Assembly (NCBI GenBank): GCA_902529795.1 | Contig: CABZXY010000002.1 | Span: 1-64,000 of the forward strand | Origin: an uncultured Alphaproteobacteria bacterium | GTDB taxonomy: Bacteria > Pseudomonadota > Alphaproteobacteria > HIMB59 | Length of the DNA stretch: 64,000 bases | Direction: 5' to 3' | Shown here: in pieces, positions 8,453-17,800 of the stretch | Layout: the number at the start of each line of letters is the position of its first letter | How positions within the stretch are numbered: position 1 is the stretch's first letter | Position numbers and translations under genes: made by a program | The notes under the pieces: generated by a model | What the model was told of the DNA's origin: nothing | Databases searched by the model: none | The model's input: the letters and a program-made list of their open reading frames with translations, nothing else

Positions 8453-10278
8453 TGAATAATTTTATAATTAAAAAATACTTCTTAATCTCTTTAGTATGTA
8501 CAATTTTAATATTCTTATCTTTTAATTTCATTATCAATAAGATTAATTTCAATATTGGAATTGATTTTACCTCAACAAAAACCTTTACTTTATCGAAAGG
8601 TACAAAAAATGTTTTATCCAACATTGAGGAACCATTAAAGATAGAATTTATTTATAGTAGAAGTCTTTCTAAAAATATTCCCATTATACAAAATTACGCA
8701 AATCAAATAGAAGGTCTTATTAGTAGGTATGTTGGACTTGCAAAAGGTAAAATTGAATTTCAAATTATAGAGCCAGAGCCCTATTCTGATGAAGAAGATT
8801 ATGTCGAACGCTTTGGTGTGCAAGGCTTTCCCGTAGATCAAGAAGGATCTAATGTTTATTTTGGCCTTATCGCCACAAATACAACTGATGATACAGAAAT
8901 TATTCCTTTTTTTGATCCATCAAAAGCAGGTAGCTTAGAAAAACAACTAACAGATATTGTTTATAAGTTAAATCGAGTAGAAAAACCAAAAATTGGCATT
9001 CTCACCCAAGTAGAAACTCAATCACCTAATCCTAACATCCCATTACAAGGAGAGTACATACTATTTGAACAGTTAGGAAACTATTACGAAATTGAATATT
9101 TAAGTCCAACAGCAGAAATTTTTGAAAATATAGACTTATTAGTTGTTTATCATCCAGCAGAAATTTCAGATATTACGGAGTATGCTATTGAACAATTTAT
9201 TCTACGAGGTGGCAAAACACTTATCTTCGTTGACCCATACTTTGAAAAGGATGATTATACTGATAAATCTTCAACCTTAGATAATGTTCTCAAAACATTA
9301 AATATCAACTATATCGATCGAGTAATTTTAGACGGAGCTCAAGCCACACGACTTCAGACTCAACAAAATATTTCCGACAATACCTCTCTTCAAACACTAT
9401 TAAAACTTAATTGGCCAGAGGTGCGAACAGATTTCATCAATCAACAAGAGGATATCAGTAACGGGCTATCTTTGATTAGACTCATTTCACCTGGTGGTCT
9501 AATGAAATTGGAGGACGAAAGCAAGACCACTTACACCAGTGTTCTTTCTTCTAGTGAGTTAACAATGGATTTATCAATCCAAGAAGTCCAAGATCCGATC
9601 GAAATCATTAACAACTTTAATCCCACAGGTATTATTTATGACTTTGCTGTTAAAGTTGGGGGCACGGCTTTAAGTAATTTTGAAAATTTTGAGAATAAAT
9701 ACTCTAATCATATTAGTCAGTCACAAGACGATTTAAATGTAATTGTTTTTTCTGATGCTGATTTTATTAGAAGTCCATATTGGGCTAGAGTGCAAAAATT
9801 TTTAGGCTCCACTGTAATTGAAGAATCATCGGATAATGGAACTATTGTATCAAATATTATGGATGTGATGACAGGTTTTGATGATTTTATTGATCTTAGA
9901 AATAAAGAAACGCCTTTCAGACCATTTACAGTTGTACAAAAACTTCAAGCTGAAGCTGAAAAACAATACCTTGGTCAAGAGCAAGAGCTGCAAGAAAAAC
10001 TCGATTTAACCTTGCAAGAAATTAAAAATTTATCAGGTGGACGCGTTAATGAAAATGTTCAGTTATCAGAAAGTCAAATGGAAGAATTGGCTGCTTTTCA
10101 ATTTGAAGTGGAAAGAACTCGAAAAGAACTAAGAGAAGTAAGAAGAAATCTTAACAAAGATATTGATGCCCTATCAAATAAGATCAATGTTTTAAATACG
10201 TTCTTAATACCAATTCTACTAATTATTCTGATGTTTTTTGTGCCATATCAGTTAGGAATTCGAAAGAGAAAGAGTTGA
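8452..10278 (+). CDS. GldG-like ABC auxiliary protein
   Basis: A 608-residue protein with one N-terminal membrane segment (YFLISLVCTILIFLSFNFI), a large periplasmic GldG/ABC_transp_aux-type region, a charged coiled-coil stretch rich in Glu, Gln and Lys at about residues 505-575, and a C-terminal membrane anchor (FLIPILLIILMFFVPYQ). This is the standard partner of GldA/GldF-type exporters. Its molecular role is not established. Confidence 0.8.
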   Translation: MNNFIIKKYFLISLVCTILIFLSFNFIINKINFNIGIDFTSTKTFTLSKGTKNVLSNIEEPLKIEFIYSRSLSKNIPIIQNYANQIEGLISRYVGLAKGKIEFQIIEPEPYSDEEDYVERFGVQGFPVDQEGSNVYFGLIATNTTDDTEIIPFFDPSKAGSLEKQLTDIVYKLNRVEKPKIGILTQVETQSPNPNIPLQGEYILFEQLGNYYEIEYLSPTAEIFENIDLLVVYHPAEISDITEYAIEQFILRGGKTLIFVDPYFEKDDYTDKSSTLDNVLKTLNINYIDRVILDGAQATRLQTQQNISDNTSLQTLLKLNWPEVRTDFINQQEDISNGLSLIRLISPGGLMKLEDESKTTYTSVLSSSELTMDLSIQEVQDPIEIINNFNPTGIIYDFAVKVGGTALSNFENFENKYSNHISQSQDDLNVIVFSDADFIRSPYWARVQKFLGSTVIEESSDNGTIVSNIMDVMTGFDDFIDLRNKETPFRPFTVVQKLQAEAEKQYLGQEQELQEKLDLTLQEIKNLSGGRVNENVQLSESQMEELAAFQFEVERTRKELREVRRNLNKDIDALSNKINVLNTFLIPILLIILMFFVPYQLGIRKRKS

Positions 10279-11285
10279 TGATACTAGTCAAGAATATTAA
10301 AATTTTATTAGCTCTTACAGCTGGTCTTCTTATCATATCTTTTGGTCTATATTTCGATGGAAAATCAAATAACTCAAATATTGAACAAGAGGCTTTGATG
10401 CCTAATTTTGATGAAATCCTCTCCCAAATAAATTCAATAGAATTTAAAAACTCAGAAGAATCAACGATTATTAAAGATATTAATGATCAATGGCTAGTTA
10501 CTACGGCCATGAACTTACCTGCAAATACAGAGCTCTTGAGTAGATTTTTTGTCCAAATCAAAGAGGCAAAAGTTATCGGCACGAAAACAGATAAACCAGA
10601 ACTTTTTTTTAAGCTCGGGCTAGACAAAGAAAGTGTGCAAACTTTAATACTTAAATCTAAATCAAATGAAATTCTCTATTCTCTCGATATCGGAAATTTT
10701 AATTATAAAATCCCAGGAACTTATATCAAAGAGTCTTCCTCAGACCAGTCCTATTTAATTTCAGCTAATTTAACTACAGATGTTTCTAACTTTTACTGGA
10801 TACCCAATGATTTAATAAATATTGGTGTAGAAGCTATAAAGTCTGTTCAAATTTATAGTAATCAGTTAGTTAATTTATCTAAGCAAGATGATTTAATTTC
10901 TCATCAAAACCTCCCTATAGGCTATAAGGAAATTAGTGAGAATAGACTTCCTGATGTATTTACCTCTCTTACCGACTTACAACATAATGGTTACTTAAGT
11001 ACAGAAGAATTACCTTCTACTGCAGACCTAGAAGTTCGTTATACATTTACTAATGGTACAGTTTTATATCTTTCTTTATACGATATTCCTGACAAAGGTA
11101 TTCATGTTACTTTTGATTGGAATTATTTGAATGAAGAATTAGAAATTTCAAAATTTATTAACTTAGACTTAAGTGGAAATCAATTACAAGTTAGCACTAT
11201 GGCTCTTTTAGATACCGTTGCTTATAATATACCTCAATTAGTTTACGATAATCTAAATTTAAAGCTTAAAGAAAAAACAGACTAG
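10275..11285 (+). CDS. DUF4340-type membrane-anchored protein
   Basis: A 336-residue protein with an N-terminal membrane anchor (ILLALTAGLLIISFGLYF) and a periplasmic part containing repeated DUF4340-like beta-rich segments. It overlaps the GldG-like gene by 4 nt and is the last gene of the exporter operon. Its stop codon shares CTAG with the stop of the convergent galM gene. Function unknown; assignment rests on weak family resemblance plus the conserved gene order. Confidence 0.65.
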   Translation: MMILVKNIKILLALTAGLLIISFGLYFDGKSNNSNIEQEALMPNFDEILSQINSIEFKNSEESTIIKDINDQWLVTTAMNLPANTELLSRFFVQIKEAKVIGTKTDKPELFFKLGLDKESVQTLILKSKSNEILYSLDIGNFNYKIPGTYIKESSSDQSYLISANLTTDVSNFYWIPNDLINIGVEAIKSVQIYSNQLVNLSKQDDLISHQNLPIGYKEISENRLPDVFTSLTDLQHNGYLSTEELPSTADLEVRYTFTNGTVLYLSLYDIPDKGIHVTFDWNYLNEELEISKFINLDLSGNQLQVSTMALLDTVAYNIPQLVYDNLNLKLKEKTD

Positions 11286-12241
11286 ATTATTTTTTGGTGA
11301 GTAATCAAAAAACTTACTTCATGAAAATATTTTTTTCTCGGCGTGATTAGTGTAGAAGGAAAATTTTTATTATTTGGACTATTTGGAAAAGCTTGGGTTT
11401 CTAAACATAAACCTTGAAAAGGACTTAGCATTTTATTTGAGGACTTAAATCTGAGATGTTGCCCAGTATAAAACTGTATACCAGGTTGATTAGTTTTGAT
11501 TGATAATAAAATGTTGCTATGGGGAGACCATAAACATGCAGCATATTTTTGTCTTTTATTTAAAACAAAGTTTTCGTCAAAAGCCTTTTTATTCAATTCG
11601 ATTTGATGACCAATATGACGAAATTGTTTAAAGTCATATGGGGTTTTATCAACTTCTTTGTATTCTCCTGTAGGAATATTTAAAGAGTCATTCTTTAAAT
11701 ATGAATTAGCATTTATTAAGAGGAAATGATCAAATATACTATTTTTTGATTTATTTAAATTCCAATATGCATGATTCACTAAATTAACATGAGATTTATG
11801 ATCAGTTTTTGCTAAAAAAATAATTTTAAAAGAATTTTTATTAATTTGATATTTACACAGAACTTTTATATTTCCTGGAAAACCCTCCTGTAAGTGAGGA
11901 GATAAATATTCATAGGTAATACTATTTGAGGATTGAGTTTTGATATCCCATATTTTTGCGTCAAAACCTTTGTGCCCCCCATGTAGTATATTTTGACCTT
12001 CATTCTTAGAGAGACGATAAGTTTTTTTATCAATTTTAAACTGTGCATTTTTAATTCGATTTGCATATCTTCCACAAGTAGCCCCTAGATAAGGTTTATT
12101 TTTTAAATAGTTTTTATAATTACCTAAGTTTAAAATTAAATTTATCTTTTTTCTTTTATCAATAACTTCATAGAGGCTAGCTCCAATATTTATAGTTTTA
12201 ATTTTAAGAAATTGATTTTCTAAAGTATGAGATTTAATCAA
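11282..12241 (-). CDS. galM: Aldose 1-epimerase (mutarotase)
   Basis: A 319-residue galactose mutarotase-like protein interconverting alpha and beta sugar anomers. Visible family elements are GATCGRYANRI, ILHGGHKGFD (substrate His), VNHAYWNL (catalytic His) and LCLETQAFPNSPN (catalytic Glu). It is the last gene of a long minus-strand run and lies 5 nt after the class II aldolase. It is a helper enzyme for sugar uptake in this locus; sugar specificity is unknown. Confidence 0.9.
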   Translation of the reverse strand: MIKSHTLENQFLKIKTINIGASLYEVIDKRKKINLILNLGNYKNYLKNKPYLGATCGRYANRIKNAQFKIDKKTYRLSKNEGQNILHGGHKGFDAKIWDIKTQSSNSITYEYLSPHLQEGFPGNIKVLCKYQINKNSFKIIFLAKTDHKSHVNLVNHAYWNLNKSKNSIFDHFLLINANSYLKNDSLNIPTGEYKEVDKTPYDFKQFRHIGHQIELNKKAFDENFVLNKRQKYAACLWSPHSNILLSIKTNQPGIQFYTGQHLRFKSSNKMLSPFQGLCLETQAFPNSPNNKNFPSTLITPRKKYFHEVSFLITHQKII

Positions 12242-12246
12242 AAGAT

Positions 12247-13077
12247 TTAAAATTTAGTAATATTTTCGATTACAGTTTTCGTTACTGTCTTTAATTCTTG
12301 TAATGGAAGATTGATTAGTTGAATGCGATCATAAATATTTGGGTTTTGATCCATTTTTTTTCTTAAATTATCGCCAAAAGTTTTTCTTAGCTCTGTACCT
12401 ATGTTAAATTTACAAACATTTGTTGTAGAAGCCAATTTTCTTCTAAGAGTATGGTCAATTCCGCTACTTCCATGTAGAACTAAAGGAATAGAAGTTAATG
12501 ACTGAATTTTTTCGATAGCATCAGTATCAATAGAAGATGAGGTATTAGTTTGAAGATGGACATTACCTGCACTAATAGCCATGGCATCGCAGTTAGATTT
12601 ATCAGCAAATTCTTTTGCTTCAATAGGATCTGTGCTTTGTGAAGCGGCGCCTTCATTATATCCAACAAATCCGATCTCTCCCTCGACTGAAATATTATTT
12701 TTATGAGCTAATTCTGCGATTTCATGTGTTTTTTCAATATTTTCACTCAGGGAAAGCTTAGAGCCATCAAACATCACTGAGGTAAAACCACTTTCCATCC
12801 CTTCGATGCATTCCTCTTTGCTATAGCCATGATCTAAATGACAGACTATTGGCTGTGAAGACTTTTCCGCTAAATAACGAAACATTTTACCTAAAATAGG
12901 CACAGGAGTATTAGCTCTGCATCCTGGGCCTGCTTGTAGAATAATCGGAAGCCCTAAATCTTCAGCCGTCTCAGCATAACATCTTGCATCCTCCCAACCT
13001 AGAACAACTAAACCGGCAACTGCATATTTATTTTCTTTTGCTTTACTTAAAACGTCTGAGAGAGTGGCTACAGTCAT
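12247..13077 (-). CDS. Class II fructose/tagatose-bisphosphate-type aldolase (IolJ candidate)
   Basis: A 276-residue zinc-dependent aldolase of the FbaA/GatY/KbaY group. The Zn ligands are visible as His in CHLDHGYSKE (HxDH), Glu in GEIGFVGYNEG, and His in NVHLQT and LVLHGSSGID. It starts immediately after iolB and is preceded by iolC. The expected substrate is therefore 2-deoxy-5-keto-gluconate-6-phosphate (IolJ role: to DHAP and malonate semialdehyde), although fructose- or tagatose-bisphosphate cannot be excluded. The assignment to IolJ is by context. Confidence 0.8.
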   Translation of the reverse strand: MTVATLSDVLSKAKENKYAVAGLVVLGWEDARCYAETAEDLGLPIILQAGPGCRANTPVPILGKMFRYLAEKSSQPIVCHLDHGYSKEECIEGMESGFTSVMFDGSKLSLSENIEKTHEIAELAHKNNISVEGEIGFVGYNEGAASQSTDPIEAKEFADKSNCDAMAISAGNVHLQTNTSSSIDTDAIEKIQSLTSIPLVLHGSSGIDHTLRRKLASTTNVCKFNIGTELRKTFGDNLRKKMDQNPNIYDRIQLINLPLQELKTVTKTVIENITKF

Positions 13078-13920
13078 TTATTTATATTTAGCAATCATAT
13101 CCTTTATGCCTGGTATTGTTGCAATTTGATAAGCATGAGTTTTTTGAAAATATTGAACAAGTGATCTTTGGCTTAAGCCTACTAAAATTGTAAAGTAATA
13201 CATTTCATATCCAGGAGCAACTACACACGGATGATATCCTTTATTAATTGCGATCGTTGAACCATCAAACAATTGATAACCGAAACCCTCTTTGTCATCT
13301 TCATATTGCATGACTTGAACACCAAAACCATGACCAGGTTTAAAACGATAATTATAAACTTCATCATGACGAGTCTCATCTGGTAGATTATCTGTATCAT
13401 GTTTATGTGGTGGAAAGCCTGACCATCCTCCAGCGCCAACGGTATACAATTCATTCACTAGTAGTCTGCCTACCTGCTCATGTTGTTTTGCACCAAGGAT
13501 ATGCTTAATTTTTCTATGAGTTTTAGTATCATCTGAACCATACTGCACAACATCAATTTCATTTTTATGAACTAAAAAAGGTTCAAGTTTTTTTTCATAA
13601 ATACCTCCTGCAATAAAAATCTCTGTGTTGTCTGAAAGGCATTTAATAATGCACTCAGCGTTGGTAGGAATATAACTACCCTCTGGTTCCCCATCCCATA
13701 CGTCAGATTTTCTCGTTCCAATTTGGCCTAGGATTTTACCATCTACAGAAAGTTCAATCATACCAGTGGCGGGCACAACGCTACTCTCATGTTTTGGAAG
13801 TTGATAGCTATAGCTTTCGCCCTTGTTTAATCTGACAATATTAAAATATACTAAGGGTACTGTCTTATTATTTTCTTCAAATAAAGCTTGATTTTTATTA
13901 TCTGAATACGGTATGTGCAT
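13078..13920 (-). CDS. iolB: 5-deoxy-glucuronate isomerase
   Basis: A 280-residue bicupin enzyme of inositol catabolism converting 5-deoxy-glucuronate to 2-deoxy-5-keto-gluconate. The characteristic block GAGGWSGFPPHKHDTDNLPDE holds metal-binding His residues, followed by HDEVYNYRF and NKGYHPCVVAPGYEMYYF. It sits between iolC and the aldolase with 0-nt spacing. No iolD, its usual upstream partner, is present in the window. Confidence 0.93.
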   Translation of the reverse strand: MHIPYSDNKNQALFEENNKTVPLVYFNIVRLNKGESYSYQLPKHESSVVPATGMIELSVDGKILGQIGTRKSDVWDGEPEGSYIPTNAECIIKCLSDNTEIFIAGGIYEKKLEPFLVHKNEIDVVQYGSDDTKTHRKIKHILGAKQHEQVGRLLVNELYTVGAGGWSGFPPHKHDTDNLPDETRHDEVYNYRFKPGHGFGVQVMQYEDDKEGFGYQLFDGSTIAINKGYHPCVVAPGYEMYYFTILVGLSQRSLVQYFQKTHAYQIATIPGIKDMIAKYK

Positions 13921-14880
13921 TTACATTTCCTCCTTATTTTTTATAAATTGATTTAATTCTTCTAAATTTGGCATGGCAGATGAACATCCAACTTTAGTAA
14001 CTACAATGGCAGCATTAGCGGAACCCCGTTTGACAGAGTCCTCTAAAGAAAATCCTTGATACATTGAGCTTAAAAAACCACCATTAAAAGCATCGCCCGC
14101 ACCAGTAGGTTTGATTGCTTGAACGCTATATATGCCAAAATCTTGTTCGCCTTCTTTTGTATAAACTTTTGATCCCTGTTCTCCCATTTTATAGATGATG
14201 ATAGACGGTTTTTTTTGTATTAAAGTTTGAGCTAGGTTTAAACCATCGCTGGAATTATCAGCAATATTAAACTCTAGGTCGTTGCCAATAATAATATCCA
14301 TCTGGTTCATTATTTTCTTATAAACTTCAGATTTTTTTTCATCAGACTCCCAATTATAAGGTCGATAATCTAAATCAATAATCAAAGGAATCTTCAAAGC
14401 TGATGCTTTTTCGACAGCTGAAAATACTGCGTCTCTTGAAGGGTTAGAAGATAAAGCTACTCCAGATAAAAATACAGATGAATACTCTTGAAAATTAATT
14501 TTATCTATATCACTACGATCTAATTGTAGATCGCAAGAGTTGTTTCTATAAAGAATAGATTGATTATTCTCTAAGATAGTTTCTACCATAGCTATCTGAG
14601 TTTGAAATTTTTTATCAATCATTCTACAGAATTTATTTCCAATATTAAAATCATCAAGCTTTTTGAAAATATAATTACCAATAGCATCATCAGAAACGCA
14701 TGTAACCAAATCAGAAGCTACATTTAATTTAGATAATGCGACAGAAGTATTGGCAGCCGACCCACCAAGATGTGTTGAAAAATTTTGAACATCATCAATT
14801 TTGGTTCCCGGAGGTTCAGGATAGATATCCATCCCAGCTCGGCCAATCACTAAAACTTTTTTAGATGTATCAAATTTCAT
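13921..14880 (-). CDS. iolC: 5-dehydro-2-deoxygluconokinase
   Basis: A 319-residue PfkB-family kinase phosphorylating 2-deoxy-5-keto-gluconate. It has the N-terminal GRAGMDIYPEPPGTK segment, LGGSAANTSVALS, the DLDYRPYNW segment typical of IolC, and the catalytic signature PTGAGDAFNGGFLS. I prefer the ATG at 14880 over the adjacent TTG. It is directly followed by iolB and an aldolase, the canonical order of the lower inositol pathway. Confidence 0.92.
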   Translation of the reverse strand: MKFDTSKKVLVIGRAGMDIYPEPPGTKIDDVQNFSTHLGGSAANTSVALSKLNVASDLVTCVSDDAIGNYIFKKLDDFNIGNKFCRMIDKKFQTQIAMVETILENNQSILYRNNSCDLQLDRSDIDKINFQEYSSVFLSGVALSSNPSRDAVFSAVEKASALKIPLIIDLDYRPYNWESDEKKSEVYKKIMNQMDIIIGNDLEFNIADNSSDGLNLAQTLIQKKPSIIIYKMGEQGSKVYTKEGEQDFGIYSVQAIKPTGAGDAFNGGFLSSMYQGFSLEDSVKRGSANAAIVVTKVGCSSAMPNLEELNQFIKNKEEM

Positions 14881-14912
14881 CAAAAAAATTTACCTCATAT
14901 AAATTGGCAATA

Positions 14913-16073
14913 CTACTGTTTAAGAATTTTTTGAATTTCTTCTAAAGTGAAAAAATCAGCTTTTTGACAAGTAGTATTTATATCTTGAGGGGTTTGTGTG
15001 TCAGCAGCTTTCATCGTTGATTTAATGATATCTAATACATGAAGAGACAGTTCACCACTGCAGCGATGTTTTAATCCATGTTCAATACCGTAAGCCATTT
15101 CAGCTAAACCCACACCTCGATAGTTTGCATTTGTTGGAGACTCATTCGCTCTACCACTATGAGAGGTAATGTTTATTTTACCAAGAGGAAGCTCATCTGT
15201 CTTATGCTCTTCCCATAAACCATTATCATCTGTGCATGTCATTACGGATCCGCCAAACATATTTGGATCAGGTACAATCATCGATCCTTTGTCTCCGTAA
15301 AGCTCTATATGATTTCTTTGGTGAGCTACTACATCAAAAGAAAGTGTAATCTGTATTAATGCTTGGTTATGAAACTCTAAATTTACGAGATAACTTGTCG
15401 GACATTCAACAGTAAATTCTTGATCTTTTTTGGGACCGATGCCAATTATTCTTTTTTCAAAAACCTTTGTAGAAATACCATGAACTCTTTTGGCTGGGCC
15501 AAGTAAATTAACTAATGCAGTCAAATAATATGGACCCATATCCATAACAGGCCCACCTTCATTGTTAGCAAACCATGGCTCTGGATTGGGATGATAAGAT
15601 TGAACGCCGGGATAAGCAAAAATTGCGCTCCCCAATCTCACATTACCAATTTTGCCTTGATTAATTAAATCAATAGATTTTTGAATACCGCCGCCAAGAA
15701 AAGTATCGGGTGCATTACCTATCCTAAGGTCTTTTGAATTTGCTAAATTAAGAAGCTCTTCTCCTTCAACAAAATTAACAGCCATGGGTTTTTCACTATA
15801 AACATGTTTTCCATGGTCTAGGGATTTTTTGGCTACCTCATAGTGAGCCCTAGGAATAGTTAAGTTTAAGATAATTTCTATTTCACTATCATTTAATAGT
15901 TCATCAACAGAACAGGCTTCAATTCCATAAGTCTCAGTACATTTTTTTGCATTTTCTAAATTAATGTCTGCACACTTAATGATTTGAAAATTATTAAAAT
16001 ACTCGTGGCCTCGAAAATAGGTTTCAGAAATATGTCCGCAACCAATTAAACCAACTTTAAAAATTTTATTCAT
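14913..16073 (-). CDS. Gfo/Idh/MocA family oxidoreductase
   Basis: A 386-residue NAD(P)-dependent dehydrogenase with Rossmann motif KVGLIGCGHISETY, EKP-type motif YSEKPMAVN (about residues 93-101) and a putative catalytic region MDMGPYYLTALVNLLG. It lies 12 nt after an aldehyde dehydrogenase and 29 nt before iolC. It could oxidise an inositol stereoisomer or another sugar fed into the iol branch, but it is not the closest IolG-like gene here (that is 30293-31297). Confidence 0.82.
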   Translation of the reverse strand: MNKIFKVGLIGCGHISETYFRGHEYFNNFQIIKCADINLENAKKCTETYGIEACSVDELLNDSEIEIILNLTIPRAHYEVAKKSLDHGKHVYSEKPMAVNFVEGEELLNLANSKDLRIGNAPDTFLGGGIQKSIDLINQGKIGNVRLGSAIFAYPGVQSYHPNPEPWFANNEGGPVMDMGPYYLTALVNLLGPAKRVHGISTKVFEKRIIGIGPKKDQEFTVECPTSYLVNLEFHNQALIQITLSFDVVAHQRNHIELYGDKGSMIVPDPNMFGGSVMTCTDDNGLWEEHKTDELPLGKINITSHSGRANESPTNANYRGVGLAEMAYGIEHGLKHRCSGELSLHVLDIIKSTMKAADTQTPQDINTTCQKADFFTLEEIQKILKQ

Positions 16074-16085
16074 AAAATTTTGGGG

Positions 16086-17543
16086 TTATTTGTCTAAACC
16101 GCACATATTGACATACTTAATCTCTATAAAATCGTCAATACCGTATTTTGATCCTTCACGTCCTAGACCGGACTCTTTGATACCACCAAATGGTGCTTCG
16201 GCTTTCGAGGTTAAACCTGTATTCACCCCTACCATACCGTATTCTAATGCTTCAGCTACTCTCCATATTCTTCCAATATCTCTCGAATAAAAATAAGAGG
16301 CCAATCCGTATGGGGAGTTGTTGGCAAGCTCGATCACTTCCTGCTCATCTTTAAACTTATATACAGGAGCTACTGGGCCAAATGTTTCCTCAGATGTGAT
16401 CTTAGCTTGAGGTGTAACATCAGTTAAGATTGTGGGCTGGTAAAAATTCATACCAAGCTCATGGCGAGAACCCCCAATAGCAACTTTAGCTCCCATTTGC
16501 ACTGCATCTTGAACGTGTTCTTCCACTTTACTTAAAGAATGCTCATCAATTAATGGTCCAGATGCTACAGCTTCGTCCAGTCCATCGCCTACTTTTACCT
16601 TAGACACTGCCTCAACAAATTTTTGACAAAACTCATCATATACTTTTTCTTGCACATAAACTCTATTTGCACAGACACAGGTTTGACCCGTATTACGGAA
16701 TTTACTTTGCATAGCTCCAGCAACAGCATCATCAATATTTGCATCATCAAATACAATGAAAGGAGCATGGCCTCCGAGTTCCATGGATACTTTTTTTACA
16801 GTTCCAGAACATTTTTCTAATAAAATTTTTCCAATTTCGGTGGATCCAGTGAATGATAATTTTCTAACAATAGGGTTTGTGGCTAATTCATCACCAATTT
16901 CTGAAGCTTTTCCCGTTATTACATTCAGAATTCCTTTTGGAAAACCAGCCTCTTCTGCTAGTACGGCTAAAGCAAGTGCAGAAAAAGGAGTTTGACTTGC
17001 TGGTTTGATAACCACTGGACAACCAACTGCTAGAGCTGGTGCACATTTACGTGTGATCATAGCATTAGGAAAATTCCAAGGGGTAATAGAGGCAACAACG
17101 CCTACTGGTTGTTTTAAAACTACAATCCTACGATCGGTCATTGGATCAGGAATTGTATCTCCATAAACTCTTTTTGCCTCTTCAGAAAACCACTCAACAA
17201 ATGATGCACCATATCCAATTTCACCACGTGACTCATTGATAGGCTTGCCTTGTTCGACTGTCATCATTTGAGCTAATTCTTCTTTATTTTCAATCATCAG
17301 ATCAAACCATTTACGAAGAATGTCAGATCTTTGACGAGCAGACTTGGCTCTCCACTCAGGCCAAGCGGCATTTGCTACTTCTATTGCTCGCTTTGTTTCA
17401 TTAGTGCCACATTTAGGAACTGTTCCAATTTCGTTCAAAGTAGCAGGATTATTAACACTGATAGTTTCACCAGAGTCTGCTTTGACCCACTCACCGTTTA
17501 TATAACATTTATCACGATAAAATTTCGACTCAGATATTTTCAT
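16086..17543 (-). CDS. NAD(P)-dependent succinate-semialdehyde-type aldehyde dehydrogenase
   Basis: A 485-residue aldehyde dehydrogenase closest in motif pattern to GabD. It has ITPWNFPNAMITRKCAPALA, the cofactor loop FTGSTEIGKIL, catalytic Glu in SMELGGHAPFIVF, catalytic Cys in FRNTGQTCVCANR, and the GLGREGSKYGI tail. It lies 28 nt downstream of the lipoyl-domain gene in the long operon. It may oxidise an aldehyde released by the aldolase or E1 steps, such as malonate or succinate semialdehyde. It lacks anything that marks it as the CoA-acylating IolA. Confidence 0.88.
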   Translation of the reverse strand: MKISESKFYRDKCYINGEWVKADSGETISVNNPATLNEIGTVPKCGTNETKRAIEVANAAWPEWRAKSARQRSDILRKWFDLMIENKEELAQMMTVEQGKPINESRGEIGYGASFVEWFSEEAKRVYGDTIPDPMTDRRIVVLKQPVGVVASITPWNFPNAMITRKCAPALAVGCPVVIKPASQTPFSALALAVLAEEAGFPKGILNVITGKASEIGDELATNPIVRKLSFTGSTEIGKILLEKCSGTVKKVSMELGGHAPFIVFDDANIDDAVAGAMQSKFRNTGQTCVCANRVYVQEKVYDEFCQKFVEAVSKVKVGDGLDEAVASGPLIDEHSLSKVEEHVQDAVQMGAKVAIGGSRHELGMNFYQPTILTDVTPQAKITSEETFGPVAPVYKFKDEQEVIELANNSPYGLASYFYSRDIGRIWRVAEALEYGMVGVNTGLTSKAEAPFGGIKESGLGREGSKYGIDDFIEIKYVNMCGLDK

Positions 17544-17571
17544 AATTTATTTTATAACAATTTTATGAGAA

Positions 17572-17799
17572 CTATTCTACTGTGGCTATTTTACCTCCAA
17601 CCGGGACAGTCTGACCCTCAGGCGCTGTGATTTCTGTGAGTGTGCCATTTACAGTAGATGGTATTTCAGCGGCTGTCTTATCAGTCTCGACCTCACATAA
17701 GATATCACCCTCTTTAATTTCGTCCCCAACGTTTTTTAACCATTTAATCACTTTTCCTTCATCAACAGTTTCTCCTAATGTTGGCATTATTATTTCCAT
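17572..17799 (-). CDS. Stand-alone lipoyl-domain protein
   Basis: A 75-residue protein consisting only of a biotinyl/lipoyl domain. The attachment lysine is K41 in the CEVETDKTAAEIPS hairpin, and IIMPTLGETVDEG at the N-terminus is typical of 2-oxoacid dehydrogenase E2 lipoyl domains. There is no subunit-binding domain and no acyltransferase domain. It has its own AAAGGAGAA Shine-Dalgarno site and follows E1 beta by one base, so it should accept acyl groups from that E1. No E2 catalytic core or E3 gene is in the window. Confidence 0.9.
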   Translation of the reverse strand: MEIIMPTLGETVDEGKVIKWLKNVGDEIKEGDILCEVETDKTAAEIPSTVNGTLTEITAPEGQTVPVGGKIATVE

Positions 17800-17800
17800 A

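Noticed and set aside
16756-16995. Plus-strand frames inside the aldehyde dehydrogenase and other genes
   Set aside because: They are codon shadows of strongly conserved genes on the opposite strand with no initiation signals.
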